Shown here one piece after another: positions 60,211 to 64,000 of a DNA stretch of 64,000 bases (the stretch's first letter is position 1; every line of letters begins with the position of its first letter). The notes under the pieces are model-generated. The model was not told where the DNA came from, did no database searches, and was given only the letters and a program-made list of their open reading frames with translations. The position numbers were made by a program, and so were the translations under genes. The DNA is from JADJYF01 sp043782755 (GTDB lineage: Bacteria > Pseudomonadota > Gammaproteobacteria > Ga0077536): positions 1 through 64,000 of the forward strand of contig JAYWAC010000240.1 of NCBI GenBank assembly GCA_043782755.1, in the 5' to 3' direction.

Positions 60211-60396
60211 CGGTAATCCCCTTTTGCCCTTGAGCATAGCCGCGCATGGCGCCAGCCTGCCCGTCTTGTTGTTACATCGTCAGGCCTCGAATTCTATGCG
60301 CGGACGGCGCGCCATACACCAGTGTGCTCGGCGCTTGCACGAGTCCGCAGCGTGTTCCACCATCGCTTCCTGAAAATATTTTCTTGAGGTCAAACC

Positions 60397-60738
60397 ATGA
60401 GCAAGCAGATCAACTGGTACTACTTCCGCAAGGGCTGAACCAGCTGTGACAGCGCGTCCAAGTTTCTGGACGCAAGCGGGATAACTCCCAAAGAAAGTGT
60501 GCCCGCTTCGCGCCGCTTAAGCGCGGAGGATGCAAGGGCCCTGGCGGCCGCAGCCACCACGGTCATCGTTGCCAAGGGCAAGCAGCTTGAGACCTATAAG
60601 CCGGCGGGCAAACCGACCGCCGAGCTTATCGCGGCCATGCTCGGCCCGACCGGCAATCTGCGCGCGCCGACCCTGGTCAGCGGCAAGACCGTGCTGGTCG
60701 GATTCAACGAGGCGAGCTACGCCGAGGTGCTGGGCTGA
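60397..60738 (+). CDS. Candidate selenoprotein, ArsC/Spx-like thioredoxin-fold protein (in-frame UGA = Sec14)
   Basis: ATG 60397 is preceded by TGAGGT at the right distance (8 nt). The frame reads MSKQINWYYFRKG, then UGA at 60436-60438, then TSCDSASKFLDASGITP and 90 further residues to a UGA stop at 60738: 113 residues in all. The UGA is at the first position of a CxxC motif (U14-T-S-C17), exactly where ArsC/Spx-type thioredoxin-fold proteins have the redox Cys. Downstream, VIVAKGKQLETY and GPTGNLRAPTLVSGKTVLVGF match the ArsC-family C terminus. The frame stays open and family-like on both sides. A hairpin suitable as SECIS follows the UGA (60454-60473). It must rely on SelB, selC and SelD elsewhere. 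Alternatives are a nonsense pseudogene or a Cys-to-stop sequencing error, both less likely given the codon position and the hairpin. Confidence 0.8.
60454..60473 (+). promoter_or_regulatory. Putative bacterial SECIS hairpin
   Basis: GCGTCCA (60454-60460) pairs perfectly with TGGACGC (60467-60473) around the 6-nt loop AGTTTC. The loop starts 22 nt after the UGA codon and has G then U at its positions 2-3, as in bacterial SECIS elements read by SelB. It lies within the coding sequence. The codons after it (GGG ATA ACT CCC AAA GAA AGT) are unusually rich in A/T third positions for this GC-rich genome. Confidence 0.65.
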
Positions 60739-60744
60739 AATGCA

Positions 60745-60774
60745 GGACGCCGTCGACGATGCGCGGCGGCGTCC
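60745..60774 (+). terminator. Hairpin after the selenoprotein gene
   Basis: GGACGCCG pairs with CGGCGTCC around 14 bases, 6 nt after the stop. No U tract follows; possible weak terminator. Confidence 0.4.
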
Positions 60775-60882
60775 ATGTCGACAGGCGCACTGGTTTAAAG
60801 ATCCGGATGTTTGCGATGCCAGCTTGTGGCCTGTTGAAAGGCATGGGTCGCGCTGATCAATACACCTTTGGTCGTCAGTTGA

Positions 60883-62223
60883 TCACACCGCGCGCGCCGC
60901 GCCGAAGGGCATGCGTACGCCAAACGCCGTGAGGAAGGCATAGGCCGACATCGTCGTCAGCGCCACCGTCGCGGCAAACCACATCGACACCATATAAGTC
61001 TGACCGCACAGCCAGCCTACCAGCCACAGCGCCGGCCACAGTGTTGGTGCGATCGCCATGAACAGCACCATCAAGCGCCACGGCTCGTCATTGCGGCGAC
61101 TGCACAGGCCCGTCAGCAACAGCAGCAAACTCAAACCCCCATAAGCGGCCCAGTAGAAGCACAAGCCCAGCGCATCGACGGGTTGTTGGTCGTGACGCGC
61201 TGTGATCGCGATGGCGCCCAGCGCCGAGAGCGCGACCAGCAGCACACCAATGCGCGTGATCGCCTGGTCATCAAGCACTCGTGCAATCTCACGCGGCGCG
61301 CGCCAGGCCAGCAGCGCGGCGGGCAAGGCCCAGATCACGGCGATGAGCGGCAGACGCTCCGTCGCGCCGCGCCAGGCACCGAGTAGATCGAAGCCCAAAG
61401 GCGCGAGCAGTCCTTCATGCACGATAACCGCCGTCGCGCCATAGCCAAACAGCGACAGCAGTGCAGCGGTCGGCACCACCATGCGACGTCGCGCTGGCAG
61501 ATCGACGGCGCCGATGTGATGCATCCATAAGGTCATGATCAAAACGCAGAGCACGGCGAGCGAACTCACCGCGCCTTGATTGATCTCATGCATGTCATAG
61601 GGCAGGACCATGCCGAACACGGCCCATTCCAAGCGCAGCACCGGCGCGGTCAGCAGCGCCGCCATCATCAAGGCCATGAAACCCATATGCGAACGGAAAT
61701 CGCGACGGCGAATGGCGAGCACCGCCGCCGTGACCGCGCTGAGACAGGCGAGCGCCAAAGCCCACAGCGCGAGGCCGAAGGCAGGGCTGGCATAGATGTC
61801 GGCTAAGGGTGTGCGGACGAGGTAAGTGAGCGCGCCGATCATCGAAGCGCCGACCCCGACAATCACAATGCCACCGACGGCACGGTGAGCGACGCGATAA
61901 CGTCGGCGCAGGGCCGGCACGAACTGCAAGACACCGAGCGTGATGGCGAAGCCACCGAGCAGGGTGTGCGAGGTCATCGCCGCCAGTGCCTTGCGATAGG
62001 TGGGATACATGAGGTGAGCGGAGCCCGGGCCGAGGGAATAGGCCTCGCTGGTCATAGCGGCCTGCACGCGTGCCCACCAGCCGGCGTCGTCAGCGCGCAG
62101 TGCAAAGTTGAATTGCATCGCCATCACGCCGAACAACACACAAATGACGGCGGCCAAGATCCAGGCCCAGGCGCGCGGCCGTTGCTGGCCGGTAGCGCTC
62201 GTCGCTGACATCGATACGGCCAT
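60883..62223 (-). CDS. DUF2306-like multi-pass membrane protein
   Basis: ATG 62223 (MAVSMSATSATGQQ) is chosen because AGGA is 9 nt before it; the long frame to 62439 is basic and not membrane-like. The 446-residue protein has about 12 hydrophobic helices, with a DUF2306-like core HTLLGGFAITLGVLQFVPALRRRYRVAHRAVGGIVIVGV, including the conserved HR..G segment. It has an N-terminal tail in the cytosol. The function is not known; it may be a heme- or quinone-linked membrane protein. It is convergent with the candidate selenoprotein gene. Confidence 0.78.
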   Translation of the reverse strand: MAVSMSATSATGQQRPRAWAWILAAVICVLFGVMAMQFNFALRADDAGWWARVQAAMTSEAYSLGPGSAHLMYPTYRKALAAMTSHTLLGGFAITLGVLQFVPALRRRYRVAHRAVGGIVIVGVGASMIGALTYLVRTPLADIYASPAFGLALWALALACLSAVTAAVLAIRRRDFRSHMGFMALMMAALLTAPVLRLEWAVFGMVLPYDMHEINQGAVSSLAVLCVLIMTLWMHHIGAVDLPARRRMVVPTAALLSLFGYGATAVIVHEGLLAPLGFDLLGAWRGATERLPLIAVIWALPAALLAWRAPREIARVLDDQAITRIGVLLVALSALGAIAITARHDQQPVDALGLCFYWAAYGGLSLLLLLTGLCSRRNDEPWRLMVLFMAIAPTLWPALWLVGWLCGQTYMVSMWFAATVALTTMSAYAFLTAFGVRMPFGAARAV

Positions 62224-62325
62224 AGCGCAATTCCTGACTGACGGTGAACACCCGCAGGTCATGGTAGAGCGTGCTGCGCGGACTGGGCAAACAAGTCCGG
62301 TGCAACCGTTACACCGGCGCGGATG

Positions 62326-62360
62326 GCACGGGTGGCGGATGTTCTGTCCACCACCCGTGC
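62326..62360 (-). terminator. Hairpin downstream of PEP-CTERM gene
   Basis: GCACGGGTGG and CCACCCGTGC form a perfect 10-bp stem about 10 bases after the PEP-CTERM gene stop (minus strand). It has no clear T tract. Confidence 0.5.
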
Positions 62361-62369
62361 ATTTGAGCT

Positions 62370-63221
62370 TTAGCGGGCAGTCTTCGCGGCGCGACGACGG
62401 CGCGCCAACAACAAGCCCGCTGCCGGCGCCAACATCCACAAGCTGGACGGCAAGGGCACCGGCCGAATGTCATCGAGCGCGAAATAGAGCGGTGTATTGG
62501 CGCCGAAAGGGCCGACGTCGGACGAGGTCAGACTGAACTCAAGGGCCGATACCGCGCCGAGACTTGCGAGTTGCACCTGCGTCCATTGCTGGACGATGTA
62601 GTCCTGCGCGCTATTGGTGGCGCGAAAATCCGCTAGATAGAAATCCACCGTGCCGGTCACGGCATTGGTGTTGTCGCGCCCGACGATGGTGAGGACGAGG
62701 AAGTCCGGCTCAGTACCGTCCGCGCCACCGAACTGCTTGGCGAAGGAATCGCCGTTGCGCATCGACAAGGCGGTGTAGGTGGTGTTGGTGAACATTGCGC
62801 TGGCCAACACCGTCGGCGCATCGAAGTCGATGCGCGGCGCGGACAAACCGCCGGCATAGGCGAGACCATAGGTCGCGCTGCCGCCCGCACCGCTACCGGC
62901 ATAGGCGCTGAATTCATTGCTGAAGCCGGCGGTGGTGGCGTCGGTGGTGCGCGAATAGGCAAAACCATTCCAGAAGGTCGCACCGCCGCAGCATTCATTG
63001 TTGAGGTTGTTGAAGTGCGCGCCGTGGGAGTTGAACTGACTCGCGATGCTGCTATCGGTGGGTGGCACCAGGCCCGACCAATAGCTGCCGCCACCCGGGC
63101 CGGCGTAGGTTTGTTCGTTAGGCATGCTGACATCCTCGAAGTCGATGGTGGCGGCATGGCTGAGGTTAGCTGTCAGTGCGATCAATGCCAGCACGGTGGC
63201 GCGTGGGAAAAGTGTGTTCAT
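62370..63221 (-). CDS. DUF4465-like exported protein with PEP-CTERM-type sorting signal
   Basis: A 283-residue protein with a signal peptide (MNTLFPRATVLALIALTANLSHA, cleaved near 23), a beta-rich extracellular body (IDFEDVSMPNEQTYAGPGGG; NNLNNECCGGATFWNGFAYS), and a C terminus VPLPSSLWMLAPAAGLLLARRRRA. That tail has the V-P-L-P motif, a hydrophobic helix and an Arg cluster of PEP-CTERM sorting, so it should be processed by an exosortase. The body matches DUF4465-type domains. It is likely exported in connection with an exopolysaccharide; no exosortase is in the window. Confidence 0.82.
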   Translation of the reverse strand: MNTLFPRATVLALIALTANLSHAATIDFEDVSMPNEQTYAGPGGGSYWSGLVPPTDSSIASQFNSHGAHFNNLNNECCGGATFWNGFAYSRTTDATTAGFSNEFSAYAGSGAGGSATYGLAYAGGLSAPRIDFDAPTVLASAMFTNTTYTALSMRNGDSFAKQFGGADGTEPDFLVLTIVGRDNTNAVTGTVDFYLADFRATNSAQDYIVQQWTQVQLASLGAVSALEFSLTSSDVGPFGANTPLYFALDDIRPVPLPSSLWMLAPAAGLLLARRRRAAKTAR

Positions 63222-63264
63222 GCAATAGTCCTCGATGGGGAAGTGATTTGTTGTGGAGCGATCT

Positions 63265-64000
63265 TCAGACCGATGACCGTTTGCGTAAGGCGAGTGCGGC
63301 CAAGGGTGCCAGCATCAGCAGCGCGGGTGTCGGCAACGGTATCGGCGCTGGCGCCGAGGCATGCAAATAGCGCACACCGAGCGCTTCTAGATCGAAGCCG
63401 CCGCTGCCGGTGGTATGAAAGGGGTCGTAGATGAAATGCGGACCGCCGAGATTGCTCGGCCAGTTGTCTTTCTCGCTGCCATTGCCGACCACATCCACCA
63501 GCCGCACTTGGGTGATGTGGTTGACATCGATGCCCGCGACGTTCTTGAACAGATCGAGATCGAAGGGCGTGCCGAAACCCTGGCGATACTTGCCAGCGAG
63601 GCCATCTACGTTGGTGGGATCGGTAGTGCCGAAGGCGCCGACCGGCGAAGGCGTAAATGAAAACGCCGGAAAGCGGAAGAAGCTCGTGCCGTTGGATGAC
63701 ACTTCGACAAAGGCGAATTCGAGAAACGTATCGCTGAAGCTGTTTTCAAACACCGCGAAATCCCAGCCCGGACCGTTGAAGATCGAGCCGCTGAAAGTCA
63801 GCGTGATGCGTCCAGCATCGCCCAGCGCGACGATGTCGAAGCTGTTACCCAGCGCCGGCCCGAGCGCCTTGTCGGGCGTACGAAAAGCGGCGTCCACATT
63901 GCTGCCCGGTAGATAGTGCTCATAGCCGCTGGCCCAGGCGGTGATCAAGCTGCTGTTTTTGGCGATGGCCGTCGAACCGCTCTGGCCGGCGGCGGGCGCG
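63265..64000 (-). CDS. Exported protein with PEP-CTERM-type signal (5' end beyond window)
   Basis: The open frame reaches the window end without a stop (APAAGQSGSTAIAKNSS precedes the internal LITAWASGYEHYLPG), so the start and signal peptide lie outside. The visible ~245 residues are a beta-rich secreted domain: GSNVDAAFRTPDKALGPALG, SGSIFNGPGWDFAVFENSF and FEVSSNGTSFFRFPAF. The C terminus IPLPTPALLMLAPLAALALRKRSS is a PEP-CTERM-type anchor. It is 43 bases upstream of the other PEP-CTERM gene and in the same orientation, so they are probably co-expressed. The first visible ATG/TTG at 63948 is internal. Confidence 0.82.
   Translation of the reverse strand, partial: APAAGQSGSTAIAKNSSLITAWASGYEHYLPGSNVDAAFRTPDKALGPALGNSFDIVALGDAGRITLTFSGSIFNGPGWDFAVFENSFSDTFLEFAFVEVSSNGTSFFRFPAFSFTPSPVGAFGTTDPTNVDGLAGKYRQGFGTPFDLDLFKNVAGIDVNHITQVRLVDVVGNGSEKDNWPSNLGGPHFIYDPFHTTGSGGFDLEALGVRYLHASAPAPIPLPTPALLMLAPLAALALRKRSSV

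Noticed and set aside
60246..60449. 67-codon frame overlapping the start of the candidate selenoprotein gene
   Set aside because: Different frame, no ribosome site, no family; the 60397 frame explains the conservation.
60499..60738. 79-codon stand-alone gene starting at GTG 60499
   Set aside because: The frame is the C-terminal part of the UGA-containing gene starting at 60397; no ribosome site precedes 60499.
1..64000. CRISPR arrays, tRNA or rRNA genes
   Set aside because: No regularly spaced direct repeats of the required length and no recognisable tRNA or rRNA sequences on reading both strands; short tRNAs could be missed without a scan.

Overview
The window is high-GC bacterial chromosome. 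It carries dense, short-spaced operons with ATGA-type overlaps, a chemotaxis operon with CheD, CheB and CheR, and DUF1631, RraB-like, DUF485/ActP and PEP-CTERM genes. Together these suggest a gammaproteobacterium (a betaproteobacterium is less likely), probably environmental and catabolically versatile. No rRNA, tRNA or CRISPR array was recognised, and the species cannot be named from the sequence alone.

Layout. 1-2.6 kb: decayed mobile or accessory DNA. A serine recombinase that has lost its catalytic N terminus lies head-to-head with a beheaded VapC-like PIN toxin, and a TTCCCTG repeat array sits beyond the recombinase 3' end. 2.7-6.2 kb: a large GAF-PAS-GGDEF-EAL protein. 6.7-12.7 kb: acyltransferase 3, a GMC oxidoreductase, an SDR, an FAH-family hydrolase and a MetE-core protein. 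12.8-20.2 kb: a 4-hydroxyphenylacetate/homoprotocatechuate-type ring-cleavage cluster (hpaB, LigA+LigB, hpaE, hpaF, hpaG, a DapA-like aldolase, two MarR regulators) with TTAA-N4-TTAA operator palindromes. 20.3-29.7 kb: DUF1631/PilZ-like, RraB, MFS, an SDR fragment, a sirtuin, an HU-like protein, a DadA-like oxidase and an SMP-30 lactonase. 29.7-37.5 kb: a chemotaxis operon, cheY-cheA-cheW-STAS-cheR-cheD-cheB-MCP-STAS. 38-44.5 kb: a second MetE-core protein, DUF485-ActP acetate/solute permease, PEBP and a Pat-like acyl-CoA synthetase/GNAT. 44.9-62.2 kb: accessory catabolic genes (two LLM monooxygenases, PhyH and TauD dioxygenases, APH-like kinase, EthD, P450, Baeyer-Villiger monooxygenase, HIBADH, enoyl-CoA hydratase). 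62.3-64 kb: two PEP-CTERM-type exported proteins.

The most striking item is at 60397-60738. It is a 113-codon ArsC/Spx-like thioredoxin-fold gene with an in-frame UGA at codon 14, exactly at the first position of a CxxC-type redox motif (U-T-S-C). A 7-bp hairpin with a 6-nt loop starts within 25 nt of that UGA, as expected of a bacterial SECIS. Conventional gene calling would report only the C-terminal half. I read it as a selenoprotein.

Other structure includes two families of short palindromic REP-like repeats, two of them arranged as inverted pairs (26.8 and 44.7 kb), and a 149-bp long-arm inverted repeat at 28.7 kb.
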